From positions 289,037 through 353,036 of the forward strand of contig JASJFT010000022.1 of NCBI GenBank assembly GCA_030770425.1: a DNA stretch of 64,000 bases. Reading direction: 5' to 3'. Both the position numbers and the translations under genes were made by a program. How positions within the stretch are numbered: position 1 is the first letter of the stretch; every line of letters starts with the position of its first letter. Origin of the DNA: Darksidea phi (lineage: Eukaryota > Ascomycota > Dothideomycetes > Pleosporales > Lentitheciaceae). Of the stretch, positions 32,617 through 44,673 are shown in pieces. Under the pieces are notes generated by a model that had not been told where the DNA came from, searched no databases, and saw only the letters and a list, made by a program, of their open reading frames with translations.

Positions 32617-35600
32617 ATGGAGCAATCGTCTTTCCAAGTGGACACCCGTAGGGCGAGGCCATCTCAAGCGCAGGGCGGGGGAGAGCACGGGTCGCTTTCA
32701 AACCCGCATACCGAACAAAATGCAGGCGCGGTTTCGAATAGCTTGTGGGAACGAGACACCGATGTCTCTTCCTGGGCGCTGGAAAAATTCAAGGCTGGTT
32801 TAATAGCTGCGCTACATGATGATTTTCGTGATAGTGTCCTGAGCCTGGTCTATACCGTCAAAGAGTTAAGTTTAATTTGTCATTGGGGTAGGATAGCCTA
32901 ACTTATATTTGATAGATATCTCCAAAAGCGAGGCAAGATACATGAACCGTATCTGGAGTGCAGCTTTTCCACGCTATGCCTTCGGTATCTCACATTTCCC
33001 GGTTTTAGGCAAAACGAAAATTCTGAAGAAAACGCACTGCGGCAGCAGGCTATCAAAGGCGACCCTGGCTTTCAAGATTATGCTGTGGCGAACTGGTACA
33101 AGTTCACGATGACCGCCTTTCTCTCCACCACTGACGCATCTATCCACACCACTGGGACATCTGCTATAGGTATCGTCAAGCAAAAACTGGCAGAGTTCTC
33201 CGTGGCGCTGCACAAGTTCATCTCCGAATATGCTGAAGATTGGTTCAAAGAGGAGTCGGATGAGGCTTGCTCCGCATTTAGGGATATGTTCTTTTGCGAG
33301 GATCCGAGTCTCCTGTCCAACCACATACGCCAACATGAACACTACCTCCGCCTACTGGAGCATCTCATGACAATCAAAGACCTCAAAGGAACGTTTCGAA
33401 ACGTCTTTAAAGAATATGATATATTAGTGAAAATGGCCGCGATAATGCTACCACCCCTAGGAAAACTTTTTACCGCCAATGTGGCTCCGGCACGGTACGA
33501 AATCTTGAAAGATCTCAATCAGAGCTCTAAAAAATCCATGCTCTCAGCCTTTTCCGACTCCGGGTACGCTTCCGCACCCACGAACACATTAGCGGAACAG
33601 CAAAGTGAAAGACCGGTTGCTGATAGCATGCTTGCTCCAAGCGTTCATTATGAAAGCTTAGAGGAGCGTGTTGGCGATGAGACTGAAAACGACTTAACTC
33701 TCAATGACTCTAGGAGTATCTATTCCGACGCAGCAAGCGCTACCACCTGGATGAAGGAGCATTACGTTGCTGACTTGGTCAAAGATCTGACACAGAATGT
33801 TCTGGAAGGCCGAACTGCGAAGGACTTTCCTTTGAGCCAACTTTGTGAACACTTACCTGGTCTGTTAAAAGCATTCGCCCGAACCATTGGGAACCTAGAG
33901 GAGTTTCCTCAATCAAGAGATGTGATGGTTTTTGTTAGCAAGCACAGGGAGTAAGCGATAGTCACTCACGCATGTCCCTTCCTGTACGCTAATCTTCAGT
34001 GTACAGATTAATCGTTGCAAAACTGAGAGAAAGCCTGGAGCCGGTCATGGCTACAAGCGAGAAAGTTGCGTGGTGGTTCGAAGAGGAGTCGTCAATTGAC
34101 ATGCACTTTGACCGACGTCCCGCTGAAAATCCAGACCGCACGCCCTATGAACATGACTTACAATTACCCGAATACTACAACCCTTCGTCTCCTAGCGACT
34201 CAACGAAGCCCGGTTATGGGGATGTTAATGAAGTTGAAGACGTAGACTTCGGAAATCTCATGCCGCCTGGAGAAGATGAAGAGGAACATGAAGTATCCCT
34301 TCCATCCTATCGAGAGTACGTCACAGGAAGTCCGGCATACCTTTGGCTGAAGTCCCGAATACGGCGCAATATCGCAATCTCCATACCATCCCCCAACGTT
34401 ATGCGATCCATTGCCGATGCAATATCGAACGGATTATCTCGCGCCACAGAAGCCAGGATGCTTAGCCGAAGTACGAAACCACATACTTTTATAGTCGAAT
34501 TCTCGCTCAATTGGCTTCCTGTTGAGTTCATTCGAGAACAAGGGTACTCTGACCCCCCAGAGGACGTACTCGGAAAGATCATTACTCTCACTGGTACAGT
34601 ATCTGATGCGCAGGCATTGACTGTGGAGGAATACATTCAGCATATGTGGCCGTTGACAGGAATTGGAGTTCTTGAATCTGTGAAGGATGCTATACGGCAG
34701 CACATTGGTGCGAAACGTATGCTTGACGAACGTAAGTTTGTTGCTTCCCGACAAGCTAATCCTCATGTTAAAAGTATACATAGACAAGCTATATCATGGT
34801 GCCGTTGTCCGGTGTACTCTATCAGACACTGCAATCTACGTCAGTGCTCGTGGCACATTAGATGCCGTCGCCGAGATCGGTGAACAACTTGCCTGGATGA
34901 TGGCCGCTATACGTTCGTCGGGAGATGATATTGGACTCACGTACTGCTCCCCGCTTGTTCGCAAACTCGAGACTGGAGCAGCCTCTAATAATGATCAAAC
35001 AACGGCAACTTGCTACATTGACTTCGTTTTGGAAAAGCATCATGAACAAAAAAGTTCAAGTGGTCAATGCTGGCACGCGTTGTTTCGCAACGCGGTAATT
35101 GCACAAGGCTTCCCTATTCGGGTAAGGGCAGAGGAAAACACCGGCATGGAAATACCGCTCAATATTCTAGCGGCATTAGTACGAGTGCATCGCATTCAAG
35201 AGTTTGGTGGGATTTTCTTCATCAAAACCTTTAGTGCTCTGTTAGTCCTCACTAAGCACGCCGCAGATGTTGTAGTCTGGCATCTACTGTACAACCAGAA
35301 TGGGGAGCACCTATCTTACACCAGCCCTCAGGTAGCAGCAGCTATTAGTGGAGTCCCACAACCCGTCCAGATCCATTCGCTACAGTCAGCTCGCCACGTT
35401 GTTGGCTGGTGTTCCAATGTGTCTTGCTTTGCAGGTATGATCCTAGCCGTCGTTTAGTGAAATAAACTGACAAGTTCAAAGGTTCACCTAGCGCAAGCGA
35501 CCAAATCGATCGGTCTGACCTCCCAAACACCCATCAAGGGTGTGTTCTTGAGAAAGTCACCATTACTGGAGGTCAATTCATTACAGCAGGCGCTTCATTT

Positions 35601-36911
35601 GTTATCGGTAAAAAGGATAACCCAGTGTTTCTCAGACCACGGGATGACTACTTCGAGCAATTGAGCTGGATATCGAAGAAGTTTGTCATATTTCATGACA
35701 TAGAAGATCGAAGGGCTTGGATGGTTGATGGTGCCAGCGCCCTGCTTCAACTTGTGCGCGCGTCTCTTAAGCATAACCAGGATGATGACTTCAGTCATCT
35801 TTTCCTGTTCGATCCGAAACATCTAGTAGAAGCCCCACCAGACTTATTAGGGAGGAAGGCAGCCATTGGGGTTCTTGCTAACGAAAAGAATTTGGACATC
35901 AAGCTGCGGCAGAAAGCGGTTGAGACTTCGGAGGAGGAAACGATCAGAGCAGATGGAGTGATAGAAAGAACGACAAAGAGAAAGGTAACTTACTACTCCT
36001 TCAAAGATCGAGTCGACCAAATCTGTCACTTCATGGAGCAAATGATGGCCCATCAATCGCAGGTGCTCTGTCAAGATGGCGTTGGGTTCAAAATCAAGGG
36101 TAGCGCAAGAAGGCAACTTGAGGGTTTCGACTTCAAGGATATAGCCGAAAGCAGAGACCCGTTGCGACCTCGAGTTGCCACGCTTGCATCTACCGGAGTA
36201 GGCTGGGTTGACTTCACCCGTGCTATGCATGCTATTACGCTCTTTGGCCGGGGTTTTGGTGAGCTATTCAAGCCATCGAGTGGTGTTCGGATCTGCAACC
36301 ATTGGAGAGCTGTTCCCAAAGCTATGGATTATCTTACAGTGAGGGTTTCAGACCTCCAGGAGATTTTGGAGACGAGAGGTAGTACTGGTACAGTTCAGAG
36401 CTTAGGCGACAGTCAACAGGCGAAAAGTTCAACTAGGGAAACTCATTGGAAACTTGTAGACGACATCCGTTGGCTCAACCCTGGTACGATTTTTGGACCC
36501 TGTAGGACTTCGCGTAAACCTAAGGGCCAAAAGTGCTGCGAAAGAGCTCAAGTCCTGCTTCCGACCAGCGTGCTTCGCTTCTGGGCAAAATACAACAGCC
36601 CTACGGCCCGAGACTTGCGAGCCGCTCACAACGGCGCCATAATTTTCGGACACAATCGGAAGTTATCACTACGGTGGCCGGACATCGGTGATCCAGAAGA
36701 CGGAAACTCTGATGACTGCGACACTGTAGCGTCAAATAGCAGCCTCTCACTGGCGCCCACTGATAGCGGTATCGGTTCCAGTATCGGCTCCGTACAGTTG
36801 AGCAACCAACATTCCCTACACTCTCACACAACGGATAACGCGCCCCGGGGAAAGAAGCGTGGGAATCCTTTCAGGATCAGTCGTACCAAGAAGCAACAGC
36901 GCAATGGATGA
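32617..36911 (+). CDS. Large fungal-specific protein of unknown function, 5 exons, 1365 aa
   Basis: Exons 32617-32864, 32916-33950, 34007-34731, 34775-35434 and 35482-36911 join in frame to 1366 codons. Introns are 43-56 nt with GTTAAG, GTAAGC, GTAAGT and GTATGA donors. Blocks I recognise from a widespread, unnamed family of long ascomycete proteins include DFRDSVLSLVYTVK, PYLECSFSTLCLRYL, GDPGFQDYAVANWYKF, LPSYREYVTGSPAYLWL, LTGTVSDAQALTVEEY, NTGMEIPLNILAALV, DRRAWMVDGASALLQLVRASL, a GFDFKDIAESRDPL..RVATL segment and NGAIIFGHNRKLSLRW. The second exon contains a Ser-rich linker (about residues 295-365). No signal peptide, kinase, NACHT or ankyrin motif was found. The tail has a basic end (RGKKRGNPFRISRTKKQQR). 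Function is unknown; a role in self/non-self or signalling scaffolding is only a guess. Confidence 0.8.
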
Positions 36912-37563
36912 GGAGTTGGGATGGATAGTGTCAAACTATGTATCACGTCGTATGCGATCGACATTGTTCAACTCGCGGCTAAAACCCTTCGCTCGCATGT
37001 CACGAACGATTCAGCCCACAATAAGGCGAGGCCAAAAGGTTGGAGAGCATCCCCGCACTATTGGGGGAAGCCACGTGAGGGAAGGACTGCTACGAAGACC
37101 TTTGGATTCTGACACAAGCGAATACTGAAAGAAGCAATTATGGGAGACGGACCGACTTCACAACTCGGTAGTTTTTTAAAGGAAACAAAATATGTTCAAA
37201 AGAAGAAATGCTATGTCACATCATTAGGGAGCTACACAAGGTACTGGAGGCGAAAGGAAGCGAGAACAATCAGTAGATGTTTGACTGCAAAGGAAGTTTG
37301 GTAGTGAGATGCATATGAGAGCGAATGGTATCGATCGCCTACACAGGTTGTTTGCGCCGAGAGTCTTTACGCGTGCATCTGTGTTAAAATAATACCCAAA
37401 GTAGCAGGAGCGAGTGTTTGTTTATCTTAGAGAGTGCTGGGATGTGACTGTTAGTGTGACGGCAAAGACCTTCGGCGCATCGCCATGGACAAACAGCCCG
37501 TAGCCTTTAATTTCAGATCAGTCCATACCAAATCATTGCAAAATTCAGCTCGTCAACGTATTA
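36912..37563. other. Intergenic region, no gene seen
   Basis: 3' flank of the 1365-aa gene, leading into a nucleotide-kinase relic. Only short ORFs are present. Confidence 0.4.
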
Positions 37564-38040
37564 GATGTCTTTTAACCGCAATTTGCAAATCATCTCTGTC
37601 TTGGGGCTCCCTGGTGCAGGCAATGTGCGCAGAAGCTGAAAAGCCCGAGAGTCCTTTGGCGGACATTGTTAAAGAGAATTTGTGAACAGAAAGAGTTGGA
37701 ACCAAAGAAATAGCGGCCGGGATCATGAAGGGAGAGGTTGATGAACTGGTCAAGCAAGGTGTGCAAACGATGATCCTAGACGGTGAGAGCGGATTTCTAC
37801 CAACCAACATGCGAGACTGACCGTTATTTTCGAGGTTTCATGGAAGTTCGACACGGCGGAGTACTCTGAAGGGCTGGTTAAACCGTTCGCATACATTCTT
37901 GTCCTCGAGTGTCCAGTTGATGTCCTGCAGAAACGTATCCTGCAACGGCGCTACGCCGATGATGATTCGGATACTATCCGCAAGTGGGTTGGAATTTTCG
38001 AAACGCGTTGGGCTTCTGTTATCATTATTCCCTATATTTC
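37564..38040 (+). pseudogene. Degraded nucleoside monophosphate kinase (adenylate/UMP-CMP kinase family) fragment
   Basis: The three frames together resemble a UMP-CMP/adenylate kinase. ATG 37564 opens LQIISVLGLPGAGN, a P-loop in which the Lys position reads Asn. About 20 codons that should carry the rest of the P-loop and the first helix are missing, and the frame shifts to AEAEKPESPLADIVKENL. A TGA (37682-37684) is followed by GTKEIAAGIMKGEVDELVKQ, then VQTMILD, a disrupted GFP-T-N-M-R substrate region, and VLECPVDVLQKRILQRRY with DDDSDTIRKW (the LID-adjacent part). A deletion, stop and frameshifts mean it cannot encode an active enzyme. It lies beside another relic (38.6-39.8 kb). Confidence 0.75.
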
Positions 38041-38585
38041 CGTGTTTCTATTGTGACTTACTCATCATGTTCAAAATGGAATTGACAACCTCCTTGCACC
38101 ACACACAAAAGGAGGGGGAAAGGCAGCATAGAGTCATACATTTACTCATTCACAACGAATCAAGCATCTATGAAAAAGTGCCTCGGGTACCATAGCCACC
38201 ATAGAACGATACTGTTTCTATTAGAGGAAAGTAATGTGCAGATGCTCTTGCTTCACAAAAGTTCGTAGAGAAGCCATCGACAACGTCCATCTCCATGCTC
38301 CTCGCAGAATGCTCCTTCTAAGATACAGTGGGGTTTTAGAAGCCCAGGTCCCTCATTATCAGCATTCTAACACTCCAAATCATGGAACTTCAGCCTAATC
38401 TTCTTAAAGATGGAAACCCTTCACCTACCCACTTTCTCTTACTTTACGATGACGCCCTTTCAGCAAGACTTCATTTTAATTTCCACCGCTTATGTATATT
38501 AGCCTACATCTCCTAAAGAAGCTGCCCATCAAAACAAGCACCCTCAGTCACTGTAAACGAACTAATTGATCAACCGCTAATTAGC
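38041..38585. other. Intergenic region between two relics
   Basis: AT-rich, with no coding signal above chance. The last 60 bases may be the old promoter and leader of the metalloprotease relic. Confidence 0.4.
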
Positions 38586-39790
38586 ATGCGTCTTCAAGTT
38601 ATTTTTCAGCTGGCCTTGGCCCTTCGTCTCTGGGTGTCCACCGCCTACACACTACATATACCTCCAGTCCGGACCAAAGGCTGGCTCAGACCATGGTTGG
38701 GTACCGGCAAGTTACATCTGTGGCCACAGAATAGTGGAGGCAAATCTGCTGTGACCTACTGCTACCAGAGCAAATCCGCCCACGACACGCTTGCTTCTCG
38801 AGTGATAACGCCTGGGCTACTTGGTACTCCACAATCGATGATCCCGGAGCGGAAAATGGACATGCACCTACCTTGAAGCAACACGAGCGCAAGAAAAGTC
38901 GCCTGTGGTGTTATGTTGAGGGCGATGCATGGGAACGGTGAGATTGACAAGGGATTTCTTGTAGTCAAGCTGCAATCTTGGACCTGGAATTGGCGGTGAA
39001 ACTACGCTTAGGTACACTCCATCACAAGATACCAACAAAGCAGGACGGCACTACATGGATATGGGTGGCGTCTCCATAGACTAGGATCTAGTTTGTCCAC
39101 TCGAATGATAGTGCGAGAAACACTCAACTAACAATTATCAGCCCACAGATTAGGCCATGCTCTCGGGCTTCTACACGAACACCAGCGCCCCGACTGTATG
39201 CCTTGCGCTCTATTATCAAGTTCCGACTGACCGACTGACCAACCACGAGATAACAATGTGTCCTTCAAATGCGAACTATTGGATGGCTTTGATACCGCTC
39301 TAGACAAAGGCCAAAAATGACGAGTACGAAAAGGCGACCTCTGCGATAGAGGTGGCGTTGCGCGGGAGTAAGGCTTCAAGGCCGACCAATACGCCAAAAA
39401 TGGCCATCTCGTCGACGGCGCTACTCACGCAAAGACTACGACATCCCCTCCATTATTTATTATACCTCGAAGAACTTTGCAGATCCGAATCATTACGGTA
39501 AATACAGAGGGGAGGCTAAATATTATCCACTCGCGGCATGAGCTGACTCCAGGAGGGTGAGGGTTAAGATGATCGATGAACCGGAGCTTTTTCCCAACTT
39601 CTACATATCGAAATTTGGTAAAGAGGCTATCGAAATTCTCTATCCGTAAGTATACCCTTCACCACTCAACCTTCTTCAGTTGACATGTTCAGCTGGAATG
39701 GCGGAAGCAAGCATGGTGACGCCTTCGTCGATGATCTTACCACACTGTTGACTCTTCTGGCTCCTAGCAAAAACTGCCTTCTCTGATGGG
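38586..39790 (+). pseudogene. Degraded secreted astacin-type (M12A) metalloprotease
   Basis: It opens at ATG 38586 with a good signal peptide (MRLQVIFQLALALRLW..) and then reads AVTYCYQSKSAHDTLAS before frameshifting (TWYSTIDDPG in another frame). At 39144-39194 it gives HRLGHALGLLHEHQRPD, the astacin zinc-site signature H-E-x-x-H-x-x-G-x-x-H-E-x-x-R, except that the catalytic Glu is not seen; a CACAG just before it could be an intron acceptor. Near 39440 it reads YDIPSIIYYTSKNFADPNHYG, where the family has the Met-turn SIMHY. Multiple stops interrupt all frames between these islands. It is a relic of a secreted protease, with Met-turn and probably catalytic residues lost. Some apparent breaks may be introns, but not all. 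Confidence 0.75.
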
Positions 39791-40256
39791 GCTTGAGTTG
39801 AGCTGAACCGTAGATGTTCTACATTGTTTAGCCCAAAACACCCTTGGAGTCTAAACCCTTCTCATCAGAGACAAGAGATGTGATAGGCATATGATAGGGC
39901 AAACTAGTCAATAGGTGGTTAGGTTTAGGCAAAATTAGCATGCTCAGGCGCACAGGCTTCTGAGTGGAAAAGTGAAAGGACCGGAGTCGGGTTGCAGCAG
40001 CTGGCATATCCTTCACTCATAGGCGTCACCTAGTGCTACGAAGGTCAACTTGCTCCCAGAGTGGCACGTGATGACTCCACTAGTTCTCCCTCTCCGCTAC
40101 TTCCAAGGCACCACATGGAAGAACTTAGCTCGGCTCACCCGCTCGCACCACAGACTTCAACAATTCCTCATATCAACTGACCACCGGGAGTTCAGCAATT
40201 GCTGCATCAAAAGCAACTTTTCATAGCTCCTTACAACTACGTTGTATCTTCGAACA
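39791..40256. other. Intergenic region and leader of next gene
   Basis: No gene seen. The last 150 bases are C- and A-rich with few G, typical of a leader ahead of ATG 40257. Confidence 0.4.
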
Positions 40257-42127
40257 ATGGCCAAACCCAGTTATCCCACCCCGCCGCCATCGCCGCCCAA
40301 GTCAACCACCACCAGCGAGACTGGTGAAACAGCATCGCTCGCACAAAAGCTCGAATTCGTGGACAAAGCCTGCCTCCTCCCGCTGTTCATCGAACTTCAG
40401 AATGCTAGTCCCAAGAAACCAGCACTGCAGGTCGCAGTAGAGCATCTGAAACGGGGCAAGCCGTCAGATATCCATGCTGCCATCAAGAAAGCTGCAGGGC
40501 TTCTAAGAGTCAAGAAGCGCGGCTACATCACCGTTACGAGACGTGAGATAATGTTCTGGGTAAGCAAAATGAGAGTGTTTCTGGGTTCTGACAGGCCGAC
40601 TAACTGAATCAGCGGTTGTGCAAGGGCACTGAGCGTGGAGGCTTCGGCAATCTAGTCGCGCGCATCTATATCTATGACCACAAGCACAAGACGAGCGACG
40701 CGCCTCACCTCAACCTCATCAGCGGACAGCGCCGGCAAACCTTTCGTCCTTGCTCTGCTCGAGACCTTTTCGACCTCTTCGTTTCGGTCCTGGACTGTGA
40801 GGTCGCTTTCGTCACAGAACAATCCGCTACACACGGCCGCCTTATCCCCAAGACGCCCCGCTCTGTCACCTTGCAGAATTTCCGAGACAATCAGGCGGGC
40901 GATAACCCGTATATCGCGGAGGCGCTCTACGCCCATGAGATCGGCGACCACTACGGCACTGTCCTCAACATGGCACGTGGCCTTGGCATCCCATGCATTA
41001 GCTGCGATGATATCTTTGGATTCTGGCTTCGCCTGGACAAAACTATCGATTGGAACCTGCGCATTGCAGCTGCTCCTACCATCCGGAATATCATCATCCA
41101 TATTAGAGAGGAAAGATACGAAGTGATGTGCGAGCCCACCGACGAGGGTCGCCAGGTCGTCGCCGACGTTTTCGAAGAGATCCTGCGCGCATATGACACT
41201 GAAGTGTACTGCGAGAGCAGAGCACTCTCACGTACGATTGAACAGTATTCCCAACGAAACCGCTCTGAGCGCTTGCTGCCGAGTCCCGAGAATGTGCAGC
41301 AGAGGACGAGACTAAAGCGCAAAAGAAGTGAGGACCTGAGAACCAATGCATTGCAGACTTCTGCAAGAAAGATCGACCAAAGACCCATGAAGAAGCGCAA
41401 GGTCACTTCAGTCTCAACTGCCCCTTCACTTGGTGTCGGGAGGAGGAAGCTACCGCCTAGCAGGTTGAGGAAGGGAATGACCTGGTCCGCGAACGAGATG
41501 GTTACGTTTGAAGCCACAGAAAGACCTGCAATACTCCCAATGAAACACAAAGAAGAGCCAGCCTCTGCGAACGTTACCAACGGTACACATGAAATACAAC
41601 CGCACACCAGTCCAACTCCGAAAGCCAAGCCAATTGGGTCCTATTTTGGAAAAGTCTTGGTCGGTACGCCGACACTCCTGAGTTTAAACGACACAGCAGA
41701 AAGCGAGTCTATGAACGCAACACTGCCCACATCTACACCACCTGCAACCCTCAAAGCTCTTCATAGGGAGTCAGCAATGCAAGCAAACGACGCCTATAGC
41801 GTTACCACTACACAGAAGCCTGAGAGTAAACACACCTACACGAGCACGATCACTAAGAAGCTCTTTTCCTTGTTCTGTCCATGGTGGACCAAAGAAGAGG
41901 GTGTTTCTCACACTCAACTATCTACTCCAACTGGTATCGACATATCAGATGTTTTGTCTCCTTGTTCGCCAACTTTCAAGACAGAGACGCCGGTGACGGA
42001 TAACTGCACCGCGAAGGAGATTGGCCGCGCTCTACACAGGATCCGGAGGAACCGACGCGGCTGGACTAAGAGAAATATTCCCATGAAGGTTGCCAAAACG
42101 CGTTCAGCCTCATCGCGGGTCAAATGA
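40257..42127 (+). CDS. Uncharacterised, probably nuclear fungal protein, 2 exons, 605 aa
   Basis: Exon 1 40257-40559 and exon 2 40613-42127 are joined across a 53-nt intron (GTAAGC donor, CTAACTG branch, ATCAG acceptor). The start is ATG 40257 (ACAATGG context), not the in-frame TTG further upstream. The N-terminal 300 residues look folded: KLEFVDKACLLPLFIEL, HAAIKKAAGLLRVKKRG, RLCKGTERGGFGNLVARIYIYDH and GLGIPCISCDDIFGFWLRLD. The C-terminal half is disordered and basic, with RLKRKRSED and an SV40-like MKKRKVTS nuclear localisation signal near residue 365. I do not recognise the family. Confidence 0.7.
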
Positions 42128-42411
42128 GAAATTTGCGGTGCATTGTTCTAGTTCAAGTTTGGCACGGGTAAGCTTCGCAGACTCGCAGCGCTCATACACA
42201 CGGAGCATACCTCGCCAAAGGAAGAATCGGGGCTATGATACACAAACCGAAATAGCCAAATCAAGCGCTGTTCGCATCGTTTTGCTCTTTTCGGCTTAAC
42301 GTTTCGGCCTGGGAAATGCCCGGCCGTCGGAGGCTGCATTTCACCAAGCGGTCCAGCATCTTCGCTTCATAGGAGATTCACGGCTAATAGGAAAAGAGAC
42401 AGCATTTTCAT

Positions 42412-42912
42412 TTATTCGCTATCTCTCCATCTACTAGCTCCGGCCGCACGCCCCTTTCCATTCAACCCCTGCACGAGCTGCTTTCCCATCGTCCTTGAAA
42501 GCCACATAGCATACTCCCACTTTCGTATCTGTCTCTCTTCATCCACACTCATCTTCCTATATGGCGTAGGTGCGTCCGGATCGAACGTCACGTTTCGCGA
42601 GTTTTCTGGGACTGGTACGGAGGCGGAATCGTGGTGTGGACTTGTACTTGTTGCGCCGCCGTTGCTGTGGGTGAAATCGAAGGGCGAGGCGCGTGCTTCG
42701 TAGGAGTGTCGGGCTGAGGAGGGTTTCGAGTGCGAGGATGAGGAGCTATGCCGGGAGACAGATAGTGAGGAAGCGGGCCGACTGTCTTTTTCCGAGTCGT
42801 CGATTTCTTGTATGGTTACTAGTGATCTCTCCATCGTGTTAGGTATCGATTGCGATTGATGTGTAAAAGGCAGTATAGAAGAATTGGACAGTGCTTGCTT
42901 CGTCACAGCCAT
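42412..42912 (-). CDS. Small hypothetical protein, single exon, 166 aa
   Basis: An open frame of 166 codons. The first half is Ser-rich and disordered. The last 60 residues look structured: NVTFDPDAPTPYRKMSVDEE then RKWEYAMWLSRTMGKQLVQGL. A second Met at residue 27 (MERSLVTIQE) is an alternative start. No signal peptide or known domain. Codon composition and the conserved-looking C-terminal block suggest a real gene. Confidence 0.55.
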   Translation of the reverse strand: MAVTKQALSNSSILPFTHQSQSIPNTMERSLVTIQEIDDSEKDSRPASSLSVSRHSSSSSHSKPSSARHSYEARASPFDFTHSNGGATSTSPHHDSASVPVPENSRNVTFDPDAPTPYRKMSVDEERQIRKWEYAMWLSRTMGKQLVQGLNGKGRAAGASRWRDSE

Positions 42913-43434
42913 TGGAGCTAGAAGGTGTTGGCGTGGTGAAATGTCGCGATATGCACAAGACCACTAGCAGACTCCGCGATTTTAAACAGAAACTCTATTG
43001 AGCTCCACGTCATTCTAGCGACATCTGCCCTGCCTCCGCCAGGATTCAGCAGAGCCCACCTCTTTGTCTATCATCGCCGAAACCGGAAAAGATAGTCAGC
43101 CAATCAGCGATCGCTCCCCGAACCATCTATCAACGGAAGCCTCTCCGAGGATACGGGAAGTCCGAGACATGACAGTTGCAAGGTGGAAACAGGAAATGGG
43201 GTTGGATGGGCGTTGTTGGTTGTGGGGTCGCATGCGGGAAGGCGATTTGCGCGGGTGACGTCATGGCTACGGATGATGGGGAACCTGAAACGGGTTTTTG
43301 CACATAAGTTGGGACGGGGAATTCAAGGTTTTAGAATTCGCCGTGCGTATTGTGCATGTCTACCATACCATCTAACAATATGTGCAGCCACAGTTACCCG
43401 AATGGTAGTTTTGTAGACTATCCGCTCTGCGCCA
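42913..43434. other. Intergenic region, no gene seen
   Basis: This separates the 5' end of the 166-aa gene from the 3' end of the two-exon 136-aa gene, both on the minus strand. No coding or RNA signal found. Confidence 0.4.
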
Positions 43435-43897
43435 CTAGAACGAAAAAGCACTCTTAACCGCGCGTCCAAACAGCCTAAGCTCCGTCTGCACCGCATCCAT
43501 CTTTCCATACTTATCAATTCCCTTCATTCCATCTCTGCTCCTCTTCGTCTCCTTCGATCGCTCGATCTCGACGTGCGTCGGCGCGTTGAAGTTGCCGCTT
43601 AACCGTGGAACTTCAGGTCGTGATGATGTGGAGGTTGATGAGATGGTTGGTTGGAGGTAGGTAGATGAAGTTGTACTGGACTGTGAATTGGAAGGTTTGC
43701 GGTTGGTGTAGTAGCGTTGTGGCGATGGAGTCGTCGTGGCTGGTGTGGATGTTGGTTGTGCTTTGGTGAGTTAGCAGGAGATACGGTCTCGTGTGAGTAG
43801 GAAAGGACACACGTTTTGATGTGTATTCTTTGGATATCCTTCTTATCCTCTCCTGGTTGTCGTGCGCTGAAATTGACGACTCGTAAGGTGGAGACAT
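43435..43897 (-). CDS. Small hypothetical protein hidden by an intron, 2 exons, 136 aa
   Basis: Exon 1 43897-43813 starts MSPPYESSISAHDNQERIRR. The 52-nt intron 43812-43761 has a GTGTGT donor, TGCTAACT branch and ACCAAAG acceptor. Exon 2 43760-43435 continues in a frame that no single ORF start reveals. The middle is Ser/Thr-rich. The last 55 residues look ordered and charged: PRLSGNFNAPTHVEIERSKE, then GIDKYGKMDAVQTELRLFGR and a terminal VKSAFSF. It totals 137 codons. Longer frames over the same bases (43599-43993) are out of register with this C-terminus and are probably artefacts. No known family. Confidence 0.6.
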
Positions 43898-44673
43898 ATT
43901 GGACAGAGGGCTGCGTGGGCTTGAGAGTAAGAATAACGCGCCACAAAAAAGGTCGGACAGAATGGACTCGCGAAATGTACATTTATTGTACATCCGATCA
44001 CATTTTAACCCCTCACACGTGCAATCATCTTCCTCGCACCATCCTTCAAAACGTCACGACTATCACTCACTACATAGCCCGGGAGCTACAGCCCGCTGAG
44101 CCTGGCTGAAACGATCCATCGGAGGCTTGGCACGTGAGAACTTGTACGATTTGGTTTGATGTTCTTTAAATTTACTCAAACTGGAAGCCCGCGGGAATAA
44201 CGGCAGCCGCCTTAAGTGGCGTCTGCGGACGGCGCGTAGATCTGGGCATGAAGTGTGGGTTTGAGCATGCGGGGTGGCGATTGTGGCGTATTCTACCTGG
44301 ACACGGGATGGACACGCAGTACTTTTTCCGAGTGTGTGCTCGTAGAGTAATTTTGCTTGTCTGCACTATCACCACACAGTATGAAATCTCAATTCTGTAG
44401 CTAAGCACGCCACAAAGTCACACTGTAGCAGATAGAAGCCGTTATCGCCTACTGTTGCGTCAAAGCGGGCGACCCGTGAAGCGTAGCGATATACCTACTG
44501 ACTAAAATGCTCCTATTTCTTCCTGAAACTTCTATGAGGCTGCAAAGGGTGATGCTCGTGGTTTGACTAACCTTCCGTCGCAATCGGTGATCGTTATTCC
44601 TGCAAAGTTCTCCATTTAGATACGTTACTACTCAAGCGCGAATTAACCAAGTTAGACTTCTGTATGCTTTCTA
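43898..44673. other. Intergenic region, no gene seen
   Basis: Lies upstream of the small 136-aa gene and at the 3' side of the HET gene. No coding signal was found. Confidence 0.4.

Noticed and set aside
43599..43993. Two ORFs of 126-127 codons on the - strand
   Set aside because: Both read through the intron of the 136-aa gene and lose its conserved-looking C-terminus.
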